Below, one piece after another: positions 34,327 through 43,826 of a DNA stretch of 64,000 nucleotides; positions within the stretch are counted from its first letter, which is position 1, and every line of letters begins with the position of its first letter. The position numbers were made by a program, and so were the translations under genes. Under the pieces are notes generated by a model, which searched no databases, was not told the DNA's origin, and saw nothing but the letters and a program-made list of their open reading frames with translations. Source of the DNA: an uncultured Clostridium sp. (GTDB lineage: Bacteria > Bacillota > Clostridia > Oscillospirales > Acutalibacteraceae); assembly GCA_958422185.1 (NCBI GenBank), contig CATZNW010000007.1, positions 21,598-85,597 of the forward strand. Reading direction: 5' to 3'.

Positions 34327-37300
34327 TCAGTCCTTTTTTGGAGCATAATACTCAACCGTTCTGAGAAGATCATTATACTTGGCAACCGCGTTTTCAGCTG
34401 CAATATTGAACAGTTTATCCGCCTTTTCGGGGAAGCTTCTTCTAAGTGAAGAATAACGCGTTTCACCGTTAATGAACTCAATATAGTCCGCAGTAGGAGC
34501 CTTTGAATCCAGACTGAACGGATTTTTACCCTCGTCAGCAAGAGAAGGATTGAATCGGAACAGATTCCAGTAGCCTGCGGCAACAGCCTTTTTCTGCTCA
34601 GCCTGATTGAACGGCATCTTGATGCCATGGTTGATGCACGGAGCGTAGGCTATAATGAGTGAAGGCCCGTTATATGCCTCAGCCTCTTTAAACGCTTTAA
34701 GACACTGGTTGTAATCCGCTCCCATAGCTACCTGGGCTACATAGATATAGCCGTAAGACATTGCGATCTTGGCAAGATCTTTTTTCTTTGTGATCTTGCC
34801 GGAAGCCGCGAACTGAGCAACTGCGCCGGTAGGTGTAGCCTTTGAAGCCTGGCCGCCGGTGTTGGAGTAAACTTCAGTATCAAATACAAGAACGTTTACA
34901 TCCTGATTCTGGGCAAGAACATGATCCAGACCGCCGAAACCGATATCGTAGGCCCAGCCGTCACCACCAAAGATCCACTGACTCTTCTTAGCAGCATAGC
35001 TCTTATCTTTAAGGAAATCCTCTGCCGCCTCTTTTTCGGCGCCCTCAAACGAAGTGTTTTCAAGAGCCTCTATAAGAGCCTTTGCAGGGGCGTCGTTTCC
35101 GCGGGTCGAATTGAATGTATCAAGGTAAGCCTGAACCTTATCTCCTACGCTTGAATCTTTAAGGGCAAGAGCATCCTTGGCAAGTCTTTCACGGATCTGC
35201 GTCTGGGCAAGGAACATGCCGAGACCAAATTCAGCGTTATCCTCAAACAGGGAATTTGACCAGGCGGGGCCGTTGCCCTTCTTATCTACCGTATACGGAG
35301 TGGAAGGCGCCGAACCGCCCCAGATTGAGGAACAGCCCGTTGCGTTTGCAATATACATCTTATCGCCGTAAAGCTGAGTAGCAAGTTTGGCGTAAGGAGT
35401 TTCACCGCAGCCCGCGCATGCACCCGAGAACTCGAGATAAGGCTTGAGATACTGGGTTGAAACAATCGTTTTATCAGAAGCAACCTCAGGCTTCGGATCC
35501 ATGTCACAGAGCGCGTCGAATACCGGCTGACTGTCCATCTGAGAAGCGATAGGCTTCATTGTAAGGGACTTTGTCGGGCAGACATTTGCGCATGACGCAC
35601 AGCCCGTGCAGTCCAGAGTAGAAATGATGATCGCATATTTAAGTCCTGAATCCTTAGGAACTTTAAGATCCACAGCCTTTGTATTCTCAGGAGCGGCTGC
35701 AAGCTCATCCGCAGTAAGAGCAACGGGACGGATAACAGCGTGAGGGCAAACCATGGCACATCTGTTACACTGCGCGCATGAAGTGGGCTCCCATTCCGGA
35801 ACATCTACCGCAATGCCGCGCTTTTCAAATGCAGAAGAGCCCTGCGGATATACGCCGTCAGCCATATCAACAAACTTGGAAACGGGGATCTTGTCACCCT
35901 TCTGATGATCAACAGGATCAAGAATATCCTTAACGAATTTCTTCATCTCGGGACGGTCTGTCTTGACCTCCAGCTCTTTTTCATCATCGGCTGCTGTTTT
36001 CCAGCTTTCGGGAACATCTACCTTGACAAGTTCCTTTGAGCCTCTGTCTATACCCTGGTGGTTAGCAGCAACGACAGCGTCTCCCTTTTTGGAGAACTTG
36101 GCTGTTGCCTTTGCTTTCATAAGTTCGATAGCCTTATCAACAGGAAGGATGCCGGAAATCGTAAAGAACGCGGACTGGAGGATCGTTGAAGCTCTGCCTG
36201 CAAGCCCTACTTCCTCTGCGATCTTGATACCGTTGATGATATAGAAATTGATATCATTGTTAGCAATATATCTCTTCATGGAGGCAGGAAGCTGCTTATC
36301 AAGCTCTTCCGGAGTCCAAATGCAGTTAAGAAGGAATGTGCCGCCCGGAACAAGATCCTGAACCATATCATACTTCGTTACATATGACGGACAGTGGCAG
36401 GCAACGAAATTCGCCTTATTGATAAGATAGGTGGAAGTGATCGGATTATCGCCGAAACGAAGGTGAGATACCGTAATGCCGCCCGATTTCTTTGAATCAT
36501 AGAAGAAATAGCCCTGCGCGTATTTATCTGTATTGTCGCCGATGATCTTGATAGAGTCTTTATTGGCTCCGACAGTACCGTCTGAACCAAGGCCCCAGAA
36601 CTTACAGCTTGTTGTGCCGGCAGGAGTTGTATCAACATTCTCGCCAATCTCAAGCGAAAGATTTGTAACATCATCAGTAATACCTACGGTGAATACTTCT
36701 TTAGGCTCGTCCGCCTTCATATTATTGTAGATAGCAATGATATGAGCGGGAACGGTATCCTTAGAGCCGAGGCCGTAACGCCCGTGATAGATTGGCGTGG
36801 TCTCAAACTGAGAGCCCTTGAACGCCGCAACAACGTCAAGATAAAGAGGTTCGCCTATAGAGCCGGGCTCTTTGGTCCTGTCAAGAACAGAGATCTTCTT
36901 TACTGTTGACGGAATAACGTCAAGCAGATATTTCGGGGAAAACGGTCTGTAAAGATGTACCTTTACAAGGCCGGTTTTAGCTCCGTTTGCATTGAGATAA
37001 TCAACAGTTTCGGCAATGGTATCGCAGACCGAACCCATAGCGATAATGATATTTTCAGCGTCGGGAGCACCGTAATAATTGAAAGGCTTATAATCCGTGC
37101 CGATCTTTTCGTTTACCATGTTCATATACATAACAGTGGTCTCAACGGCATCGTTATAATACTTATTGCATGCCTCTCTGTGCTGGAAGAAGATATCTGA
37201 GTTTTCCGCAGAACCGCGAAGCGTAGGATGCTCAGGATTAAGCGCGTGCTCTCTGAAACGCTTAACGTCGTCCATATCCACCATATCTTTAAGATCGTTA

Positions 37301-37866
37301 TAATCCCATACCTCAATTTTCTGGATCTCGTGTGAAGTACGGAAGCCGTCAAAGAAATGAAGGAACGGAACGGAACTCTTGAGAGTAGAAAGGTGAGCCA
37401 CCGCGCCGAGATCCATAACTTCCTGCGGATTGTTTGAGCAGAGCATTGCATAACCGGTCTGGCGGCACGCATAAATATCCGAATGATCGCCGAAAATATT
37501 GAGGGCGTGAGAAGATACGCAGCGCGCCGATACATGGATTACCGAAGAGAGAAGCTCACCGGCGATCTTATACATATTGGGGATCATGAGAAGCAGACCC
37601 TGCGACGCTGTATAAGTTGTTGTAAGAGCGCCGGCAGAAAGAGAGCCGTGTACGGCGCCGGCAGCGCCGCCTTCGGATTCCATTTCCTGAACTCTTACGC
37701 TCTGGCCGAAAATATTTTTGGCGTTCTGAGATGAAAGAACGTCTGTTACCTCCGCCATAACAGACGAAGGCGTGATGGGATAAATAGCTGCCACTTCAGT
37801 AAACGCATAGGAAACGTGAGCAGCGGCGTTATTACCGTCCATCGTTTTCTTTTTTCTTTTTAGCAT
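34327..37866 (-). CDS. nifJ: Pyruvate:ferredoxin (flavodoxin) oxidoreductase
   Basis: The 1179-residue single-chain enzyme has every expected part: the N-terminal MDGNNAAAHVSYAFTEVAAIYPITPSS, a ferredoxin domain with CAQCNRCAMVCP and CTGCASCANVCP [4Fe-4S] sites, and a thiamine-diphosphate domain with GACAGCGETPYAKLATQ and GDGWAYDIGFGGLDH. It oxidises pyruvate to acetyl-CoA and CO2, reducing ferredoxin, the core of anaerobic energy metabolism. AGGAGG precedes the ATG. It is a single-gene unit with a long leader. Confidence 0.97.
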   Translation of the reverse strand: MLKRKKKTMDGNNAAAHVSYAFTEVAAIYPITPSSVMAEVTDVLSSQNAKNIFGQSVRVQEMESEGGAAGAVHGSLSAGALTTTYTASQGLLLMIPNMYKIAGELLSSVIHVSARCVSSHALNIFGDHSDIYACRQTGYAMLCSNNPQEVMDLGAVAHLSTLKSSVPFLHFFDGFRTSHEIQKIEVWDYNDLKDMVDMDDVKRFREHALNPEHPTLRGSAENSDIFFQHREACNKYYNDAVETTVMYMNMVNEKIGTDYKPFNYYGAPDAENIIIAMGSVCDTIAETVDYLNANGAKTGLVKVHLYRPFSPKYLLDVIPSTVKKISVLDRTKEPGSIGEPLYLDVVAAFKGSQFETTPIYHGRYGLGSKDTVPAHIIAIYNNMKADEPKEVFTVGITDDVTNLSLEIGENVDTTPAGTTSCKFWGLGSDGTVGANKDSIKIIGDNTDKYAQGYFFYDSKKSGGITVSHLRFGDNPITSTYLINKANFVACHCPSYVTKYDMVQDLVPGGTFLLNCIWTPEELDKQLPASMKRYIANNDINFYIINGIKIAEEVGLAGRASTILQSAFFTISGILPVDKAIELMKAKATAKFSKKGDAVVAANHQGIDRGSKELVKVDVPESWKTAADDEKELEVKTDRPEMKKFVKDILDPVDHQKGDKIPVSKFVDMADGVYPQGSSAFEKRGIAVDVPEWEPTSCAQCNRCAMVCPHAVIRPVALTADELAAAPENTKAVDLKVPKDSGLKYAIIISTLDCTGCASCANVCPTKSLTMKPIASQMDSQPVFDALCDMDPKPEVASDKTIVSTQYLKPYLEFSGACAGCGETPYAKLATQLYGDKMYIANATGCSSIWGGSAPSTPYTVDKKGNGPAWSNSLFEDNAEFGLGMFLAQTQIRERLAKDALALKDSSVGDKVQAYLDTFNSTRGNDAPAKALIEALENTSFEGAEKEAAEDFLKDKSYAAKKSQWIFGGDGWAYDIGFGGLDHVLAQNQDVNVLVFDTEVYSNTGGQASKATPTGAVAQFAASGKITKKKDLAKIAMSYGYIYVAQVAMGADYNQCLKAFKEAEAYNGPSLIIAYAPCINHGIKMPFNQAEQKKAVAAGYWNLFRFNPSLADEGKNPFSLDSKAPTADYIEFINGETRYSSLRRSFPEKADKLFNIAAENAVAKYNDLLRTVEYYAPKKD

Positions 37867-37983
37867 AGTAAAATACTACCTCCTGACAGAACTTCAATGT
37901 TCATAATTTACAGATTCAGACAAACGGGGAACGCACCCGAAAAACAGTGTGCAAAAAAGCCTAAAATACTCTCCCCCACACGC

Positions 37984-38006
37984 AAAAGGGCGCACTTCGC
38001 CCTTTT
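37984..38006 (-). promoter_or_regulatory. Hairpin in the PFOR leader
   Basis: Perfect 9-bp stem AAAAGGGCG (37984-37992) with CGCCCTTTT (37998-38006) and a 5-nt loop, near the 5' end of a leader of about 147 nt. It may stabilise the mRNA. Confidence 0.55.
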
Positions 38007-38019
38007 CCAGTCCGCACCT

Positions 38020-38048
38020 ATTTTAACACAACAATAAGGATAATTCAA
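38020..38048 (-). promoter_or_regulatory. PFOR promoter
   Basis: Minus strand TTGAAT, 17 bp, TAAAAT, with start near 38013. Confidence 0.65.
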
Positions 38049-38144
38049 TAAACATTTTTAATATTTAAAAATATTTTATATTGGTTTTGCTTGTATAAAT
38101 CGCATAAAATCTTACGCTTGACGTTTTCCGGAGCTGAAACGCAA

Positions 38145-38191
38145 AAAAGTCCGGGAAAGAGCGGCTGATTTTCAGACGCGTTCCTTCCCGG
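38145..38191 (-). terminator. Terminator after the Gly/Ser-linker protein gene
   Basis: Stem between 38151-38158 and 38185-38191 (CCGGGAA pairing) with an inner CTGA/TCAG helix, followed by a six-T run on the minus strand. Confidence 0.75.
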
Positions 38192-38219
38192 CGCAGTTTG
38201 TTTAATATGAAAATTAAAT

Positions 38220-38951
38220 TTAGAAATCCTCTCCGATATTTTCCTCGGAACCGTCAAGCGGCAATGCAAATCTTATCTCAGTACCGTTTTCAGACGATAT
38301 CTGCGTAGCACTTGTACCGTAATTCTGGAGTCTTGCCTCAACGGTTACAACACCCTCGTAACTTTCGTCCGTAAGGCAACGATAAGTCTGTCCGTTAAGC
38401 GCGCATTCTATACCTTCAGGCGTTTCAAGATTGCCGTTTACATAAATATAAAGCCTGTCTGCAACATTACCGTCATTAGGAAGAGTGATATAGATCTCCA
38501 TCTGCCTTGCAACCGGTTCGCTGCCGGAATTACCGGAACCGCCGTTGTTATCAGAATTTCCGGAGTCGCCGGAATTCCCGGAATCACCTGATCCGTCTGA
38601 TGAACCCGAACCACCGCTTTGGCTATCAGATGATGAACCGCTGCCTGAGCCGGAGCTTTGCCCGCCGGAGGAACCGGAGGCATTCCCTGATGTTGTGTCT
38701 TCTGCGGAATCTGCCGGTGCACTTTCCACAAACACGCCGTTTTCAATACCGGGGGTAAGCTCAGAAGCTGTTTCGGTATTTACGGGAGTATCGGTGTACT
38801 TTTCCTCTCCGCCGCCGAAACTGAGAGCGCAGACAACAGCTATTGCTGCACAGATTACAACGGCTATAACAACGCCTGCAATGATCTTTTTCTTTTTTGA
38901 ACCGCCGTTTGTGTTATTGCTTTCGGCGATCTCTTTATATTCATCAGCCAT
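38220..38951 (-). CDS. Membrane-anchored protein with Gly/Ser/Asp linker, unknown function
   Basis: This 243-residue protein has a polar N-terminus, one membrane helix (about 22-44), then a low-complexity Ser/Gly/Asp/Asn stretch (about 88-145) and a C-terminal beta-rich domain of about 95 residues (MEIYITLPNDGNVADRLYIYVNG). The layout is that of a surface protein holding a small domain away from the membrane. AGGT precedes the ATG. It lies 24 bp after nadE but has no obvious link to it. Family not recognised. Confidence 0.7.
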   Translation of the reverse strand: MADEYKEIAESNNTNGGSKKKKIIAGVVIAVVICAAIAVVCALSFGGGEEKYTDTPVNTETASELTPGIENGVFVESAPADSAEDTTSGNASGSSGGQSSGSGSGSSSDSQSGGSGSSDGSGDSGNSGDSGNSDNNGGSGNSGSEPVARQMEIYITLPNDGNVADRLYIYVNGNLETPEGIECALNGQTYRCLTDESYEGVVTVEARLQNYGTSATQISSENGTEIRFALPLDGSEENIGEDF

Positions 38952-38974
38952 ATTAATACCTCATTTCTGAAATT

Positions 38975-40870
38975 TTACTTTAAAAATACATCAAAAGACG
39001 CATCGCTCGGCATACGCCAGTCACCGCGAGGAGATAGCGAGACCGAACCCACTTTAGGCGAATCCGGAACGCAGCTGCGCTTGAACTGGCTTATAAAGAA
39101 GCGTTTCAAAAACAGCGCCGCCCAGTGCGAGATCACGTCTTTTGAATACTGATCTTCAAACGCCTTTTGGGCAAGACGGATCAGCTTTTCCTTTGAAAAA
39201 CCGAATCTTATAAAATTATAAAGAAAGAAATCATGCAGCTCGTAAGGGCCTATATTCTCCTCCGTTTTCTGTGCGATTTCTCCGTTCTCGTCCGGCGGTA
39301 AGAGTTCCGGCGAAACCGGGGTGTCCAGAATATCGTAAAGCACCTTTGCCGTTGCCGCATCGCTTACGGACGCAACGTATTCAACAAGATAGCGCACAAG
39401 CGTTTTCGGCACGGACGCATTTACGCCGTACATGCTCATATGGTCGCCGTTGTAAGTGCACCAGCCCATGGCAAGCTCACTGAGGTCTCCGGTACCCACA
39501 AGCAGTTTCGAATGCTTGTTGGCAAGATCAAAAAGCACCTGCGTACGTTCCCTTGCCTGCGTGTTTTCATAAGTGATATCACGCACCGAGGGATCGTGCT
39601 CAATATCCTGCATATGAAGCATGCACGCCTCTTTGATATCCACTTCCCTAACGGTTACGCCAAGTTGCTTCATAAGCTCAACGGCATTATGATATGTTCT
39701 GCCCGTTGTGCCGAAGCCGGGCATGGTCACGCCCATAATATCCGAATTCTTCCTGCCAAGCAGGCCCATAGCCCTTGTGCAGACAAGCAGGGCAAGCGTT
39801 GAATCCAGACCGCCGGAAATTCCCACCACGGCGCCGGTTGAGCCGACATGCTCAAGCCTTTTTGCAAGAGCGCCTGCCTGAATAGAAAAGATCTCGCGGC
39901 AGCGCTCACGTCTCTTTTCGTCCGTTTCGGGAACGAACGGATGCGGATCGACAGATCTGAATCGCAGATCGTTATGATCATTTTTGATATTCAGATCCAC
40001 CGTTTCCGTTTCACTTTGGTTTTTAAAGCTCATATTTTTAACGCGCAGAGCATTTATTTTTTCCACGTCTATATCAGCGTAAACCACATTGGTCTTTCTT
40101 AAAAACCGTTCCCCTTCTGACAGCATACCGCCGTTTTCCGCAATGAAGAGCGCGCCGCCGAAGAGGAGATCAGTAGTACTTTCAAACACAGAAGCGCCCG
40201 CATAGACATAACCGCATACGCAGCGAGCAGACTGATTTGATACGAGCTGCCGCCTGTACTCAGCTTTGGAAACATACTCATCGCTGGCGGAAAGATTAGC
40301 AATTATATTTGCTCCGCTCAGAGCAAGGCGCCCGCTTGGCGGATCCGGCACCCACAGATCCTCGCAGAGCTCCACTCCGAGGACAGCCCCGGAACCGAGG
40401 TCAAAAAGCAAATTGCCTATTCTCGTTTTACTGCCGCAGATCTCGATGCTTTGCGGAATTTTAAAATCTTCGCCGGAAGCAAACCAGCGTTTTTCGTAAA
40501 ACTCATTATAATTTGCGATATGCGTTTTGGGCACAAGTCCGGCAACAACACCGTTTGCAAGAACTGCTGCACAGTTATAAAGGCTGTTCTTATACTTTAC
40601 AGGCAAGCCTGCCAGAACCGCAATGTTTTTTTCCGCCGTATACTCAGCGATCTCGCTGAGCGCTTTCTGCGCGCCGGCAAGGAGAGCGGAATGAAAGAAC
40701 AGATCGGCGCAGGTGTATCCGGTTACAGAAAGCTCCGGAGTCACAAGAAGACGCGCTTTATTCCGCACCGCCTCATCTATTGCTCTCTTTATCTCTTCTT
40801 TATTGTAATCCGGGTCGGCAACTTTTAGTTTTAGCGACGCTGCTGCGGCCCTGAAAAATCCGTAATTCAT
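38975..40870 (-). CDS. nadE: Glutamine-dependent NAD+ synthetase
   Basis: The 631-residue protein joins a nitrilase-type glutaminase domain (1 to about 270; catalytic Glu in TPELSVTGY, Lys in VPKTHIANYNEFYEKRWF, Cys in GVELCEDLW) to an ammonia-ligase domain with the P-loop VGISGGLDSTLALLV (about 342-356). It makes NAD+ from deamido-NAD+, ATP and glutamine-derived ammonia. It starts 7 bp after the aldose epimerase gene ends. Confidence 0.96.
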   Translation of the reverse strand: MNYGFFRAAAASLKLKVADPDYNKEEIKRAIDEAVRNKARLLVTPELSVTGYTCADLFFHSALLAGAQKALSEIAEYTAEKNIAVLAGLPVKYKNSLYNCAAVLANGVVAGLVPKTHIANYNEFYEKRWFASGEDFKIPQSIEICGSKTRIGNLLFDLGSGAVLGVELCEDLWVPDPPSGRLALSGANIIANLSASDEYVSKAEYRRQLVSNQSARCVCGYVYAGASVFESTTDLLFGGALFIAENGGMLSEGERFLRKTNVVYADIDVEKINALRVKNMSFKNQSETETVDLNIKNDHNDLRFRSVDPHPFVPETDEKRRERCREIFSIQAGALAKRLEHVGSTGAVVGISGGLDSTLALLVCTRAMGLLGRKNSDIMGVTMPGFGTTGRTYHNAVELMKQLGVTVREVDIKEACMLHMQDIEHDPSVRDITYENTQARERTQVLFDLANKHSKLLVGTGDLSELAMGWCTYNGDHMSMYGVNASVPKTLVRYLVEYVASVSDAATAKVLYDILDTPVSPELLPPDENGEIAQKTEENIGPYELHDFFLYNFIRFGFSKEKLIRLAQKAFEDQYSKDVISHWAALFLKRFFISQFKRSCVPDSPKVGSVSLSPRGDWRMPSDASFDVFLK

Positions 40871-40877
40871 ATCTCAC

Positions 40878-41747
40878 CTATATTAAAGTAATCTTAAACG
40901 CAAAAGAGGCTTCGCAGTCCGGCTCAAGAATGGTCATTCCGCGTTTGTTTTCAAAGACCTCATCCTCATCGGAGCAGGTGGAGATCCCTGTCCACGGCTC
41001 GAGCGCAACAAAATTCCCGCCGTTTGACGAGGACCAGACAAGCAGATTATCAAAATCCTGATAGTCGATCCTGACTCCCCTGCCGCCCGCGCTCAGGGCC
41101 GCAGACTTGGGCTTGATATGATCAAACACCATTGCGTCAAGGTCAAAAAGAGAGTGATCAAGATCTATCCTGTTGGGAGCATCAAGAACATCATAACGTT
41201 TTGAAATATCAATAAGCCCCGTTTCAATATCCGGGCGCAGACATTTCTGATTGACTGCCCCGCTGAATTCAACTGTGTAATCCTCAAACTTTTCTCCCGT
41301 TTCCAGCGGACAGTTAAATGCCGGATGACCTCCTATAACGAACGGCAGCTTGTCCTTTCCGGTATTTTTTACCGTATAGCGCGTGATTACCGAATTTTTC
41401 AAAACGGTATAGCGAATTTCAAGGGAATAATCAAACGGGAAGGCCTGCTTTGTTTTTTCGTCCGAATGCTGAATGAACGAAACGTAATTTCCGCCCTTAT
41501 CGGCAATTTCAAAAGGACTGATCCTGGCAACGCCGTGACGTTTCATAACGCAGGGCCTGCCGAAAGCGACGGCTTTTGAATCCCTTAAAACGCCCGTTAT
41601 GGGAAAGCAAACGGGCGCCTGGCCGGCCCAGTACTTTTCATCGCCCTGCCAAAGGTACTGGACGCCGTCTTTTACAAGAGAGTGAAGCATTGCGCCCTCC
41701 TGAAGGCACTGAACGCTTATATTTTGGCTTTTGATCTCAACAGTCAT
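40878..41747 (-). CDS. Aldose 1-epimerase family protein (LacX-like)
   Basis: The 289-residue product has the galactose-mutarotase-like beta-sandwich with the catalytic-site His segments KRHGVAR (near 70) and IGGHPAFNCPL (about 138-148). It probably interconverts anomers of a hexose or hexose phosphate. The shorter LacX-type sequence differs from classical GalM, so its true sugar is uncertain. It heads an operon with nadE. Confidence 0.88.
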   Translation of the reverse strand: MTVEIKSQNISVQCLQEGAMLHSLVKDGVQYLWQGDEKYWAGQAPVCFPITGVLRDSKAVAFGRPCVMKRHGVARISPFEIADKGGNYVSFIQHSDEKTKQAFPFDYSLEIRYTVLKNSVITRYTVKNTGKDKLPFVIGGHPAFNCPLETGEKFEDYTVEFSGAVNQKCLRPDIETGLIDISKRYDVLDAPNRIDLDHSLFDLDAMVFDHIKPKSAALSAGGRGVRIDYQDFDNLLVWSSSNGGNFVALEPWTGISTCSDEDEVFENKRGMTILEPDCEASFAFKITLI

Positions 41748-41813
41748 TTAGCACCGCCTAAACAGTTTTTTTGATTATAATCATTATATATCATTATATT
41801 TTCCAATGCAATA

Positions 41814-41842
41814 TTGAAAATGTAAACACAATGTTATAAAAT
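41814..41842 (+). promoter_or_regulatory. Promoter of the acidic-protein gene
   Basis: TTGAAA, 17 bp, TAAAAT, about 30 bp before the ATG. Confidence 0.6.
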
Positions 41843-41872
41843 AATAAACAGTAATAGGAGAGGAGAAAGCGT

Positions 41873-42448
41873 ATGGACATTGATTCTTACATTTACGACG
41901 CAATATTCAATGAATCGCCCAGATTTTCCATTTTTTACGGAGTTATGTGGGAACAGTTTAAAGAAGACGGTTTCGTCATTACCGACGAACCGGGTCATGA
42001 GATCGATTGTATTTTCAAAGCAGTTGCCCTGCAGAACCTTATGGGCGAATTTACTTACAGGCTTTATGACGAGGTAAATGAAACAGGATTTGAAGACGCG
42101 GTTGATTACATTGAAAAGGCCGGATTTACACAGGACGACATAACAGAATACTGCAAGAAGGACGAAGAGATAGAAATCGCTGAAGAGGATTTTGACATAA
42201 CGGTAAAAAATGCACTGGACCGTTCTACGGAACTTACGGCAGAAAAAATGCTTGAGGATTATTCGCCTGACGACATTTTTGACATGATGTTTACAGCGGC
42301 GTATGATTTTGAGCAGGATTTTACTTTTGATTTTGAGGACGCTGATGAGTTTCTTGCGTTCGTCGACTCAAATTCCGAAAGACTTGACCAATATAAAGAC
42401 GAATATCCGTCAGTAATAAACTGGATAGGAAACGGCATGATATGCTGA
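41873..42448 (+). CDS. Acidic hypothetical protein
   Basis: This 191-residue soluble protein is very rich in Asp and Glu and has no signal, membrane segment or motif that I recognise. Three cysteines occur, one at the very C-terminus. AGGAGAGGAG precedes the ATG, and a clear promoter and terminator frame it as a single-gene unit, so it is surely expressed. It could be a cytoplasmic regulator or immunity-like protein, but nothing in the context supports a choice. Confidence 0.7.
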   Translation: MDIDSYIYDAIFNESPRFSIFYGVMWEQFKEDGFVITDEPGHEIDCIFKAVALQNLMGEFTYRLYDEVNETGFEDAVDYIEKAGFTQDDITEYCKKDEEIEIAEEDFDITVKNALDRSTELTAEKMLEDYSPDDIFDMMFTAAYDFEQDFTFDFEDADEFLAFVDSNSERLDQYKDEYPSVINWIGNGMIC

Positions 42449-42495
42449 ACGTTAAAACCGGCCAATAAGGTATAAAAAAATTCAAAACGCACAAA

Positions 42496-42534
42496 ACAAG
42501 CCGACCGGCATAAAGCGCCGGACGGCTTGTTTTT
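42496..42534. terminator. Terminator between convergent genes
   Basis: Stem ACAAGCCG-A-CCGGC (42496-42509) with GCCGG-A-CGGCTTGT (42517-42530), one internal A-A mismatch, followed by a T run on the plus strand. Confidence 0.88.
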
Positions 42535-42558
42535 ATCTGAAATATCAATATTTTAATT

Positions 42559-43824
42559 TTACTCGGCGTCAAAATTAAATATGGTGGACAGCACGACTTT
42601 ATAACCTGTTTCGATCGCCTCAGGGTTAAGGCGGTCATAGCTGTCCCTACGGTTATGGTAATAATCTGCCGGCGCGGGATCCATGGCTGCAAGGCAGGTT
42701 GCCCTGATGCCTTCCTGAGAAAACGCGGCAGCATCAGACGCGCCGAAGAACAGATTTGCAAGCTTGGCAGAATCATAACCGGCCTCCTCGGCAGATCTCT
42801 GAACAAGCTTGGAAAACTCTGTATCGTTTTTAACGGTGCCGGTCATATCTTTATGATAAACATTAAGATATTCCAGATCCGTAAGCGTATCCACACAGAG
42901 CACCGCGGTCTCCACCCCGCCGTTCAGGTATTCGTCCTTATGATCCTTAGCAAAAGCCTTAGCTCCTCTGAGGCCTGCCTCCTCACCGTCTGTGATCATG
43001 GCAACTACCTCTGTATTTTCAAATTCCACGCCTGCCATATCCAGCATACGCAGTGCGCATACAGCGGCATAAGTCCCCGTTAAATTATCGTTTGCGCCCG
43101 GAGAGATCCTGCCGAAATCAACGAACGTGAAAAGCAGGACCATTGAGATCGCAGTTAAGATATTGAAATAAAAAGAATAATTCAGCATAAAATCGCCAAA
43201 GGCACCCATATCAACAAAATTTGCTATAACGCTGATGACGGAGATGATGAGCGCTATGAACGCCGTACCTATTGCAAGGCCCATCCAAAGCCCCATGCCC
43301 TTGTCTTTAAGCAGGTATATAGGGCGCCATTCATAAGCGGCGTCAATGTGACCGCTGATCACGATTCTTTTTTTCACTTCACCGCGCGGCTTTCTTGTGG
43401 CAACAAGATTATGCCCGGTAACCTTTTTATACATACCGTCCATAAACTGTTTATACATAAGAAATTCCATTGCAGTTATAAAAAGGCCTACGGCAACACA
43501 TATGCCCACAATACAATGCGCTATAAAGAAATTTTCATAGTTCAGCGCAAAAACAACACCAAAGCCTACCACGATCGCGGCAATAACAAGTGCCGCCACA
43601 AGTTTTGTGAAATGCAGAAACGCTCTTGGAGCCATTTTATATTCTTCAAAGTGCGTTTCATCACAAAACTGATCAAGCTCTTTTTTCAGATGTTTTTCCG
43701 CGTCAAAGCAGGCCTCGTTGCCGGATTCGCGCGGGCCGTACTTTTTGATTACGTTTGTGATTTCTTTTACGGTATAGTCCACATTTTCCTTGACTACCGC
43801 TGACGGAAATTCACTGATCTTCAT
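42559..43824 (-). CDS. Membrane-embedded M28-family peptidase
   Basis: The 421-residue protein has the M28 zinc ligands and catalytic residues in order: His159 (SGHIDAA), Asp246 (GANDNLTG), Glu281/282 (DGEEAGLRG), Asp312 (CVDTLTDL) and a late His (YYHNRRDSYD). Two membrane helices (72-94, 99-121) precede the domain and two more (about 178-200, 217-236) are inserted between the first His and Asp. It should be an aminopeptidase or deacylase at the membrane; side unknown. AAAGGAG precedes the ATG, which lies next to the GH20 stop. Confidence 0.85.
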   Translation of the reverse strand: MKISEFPSAVVKENVDYTVKEITNVIKKYGPRESGNEACFDAEKHLKKELDQFCDETHFEEYKMAPRAFLHFTKLVAALVIAAIVVGFGVVFALNYENFFIAHCIVGICVAVGLFITAMEFLMYKQFMDGMYKKVTGHNLVATRKPRGEVKKRIVISGHIDAAYEWRPIYLLKDKGMGLWMGLAIGTAFIALIISVISVIANFVDMGAFGDFMLNYSFYFNILTAISMVLLFTFVDFGRISPGANDNLTGTYAAVCALRMLDMAGVEFENTEVVAMITDGEEAGLRGAKAFAKDHKDEYLNGGVETAVLCVDTLTDLEYLNVYHKDMTGTVKNDTEFSKLVQRSAEEAGYDSAKLANLFFGASDAAAFSQEGIRATCLAAMDPAPADYYHNRRDSYDRLNPEAIETGYKVVLSTIFNFDAE

Positions 43825-43826
43825 TT

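Noticed and set aside
38045..38269. Minus-strand 74-codon frame after the linker-protein gene
   Set aside because: It overlaps that gene's end and its terminator in another frame and has no ribosome site.
38500..38710. Short repetitive DNA that might suggest a CRISPR or satellite array
   Set aside because: The repeats are in frame and encode Ser/Gly/Asp/Asn, a protein linker. There are no regular spacers.
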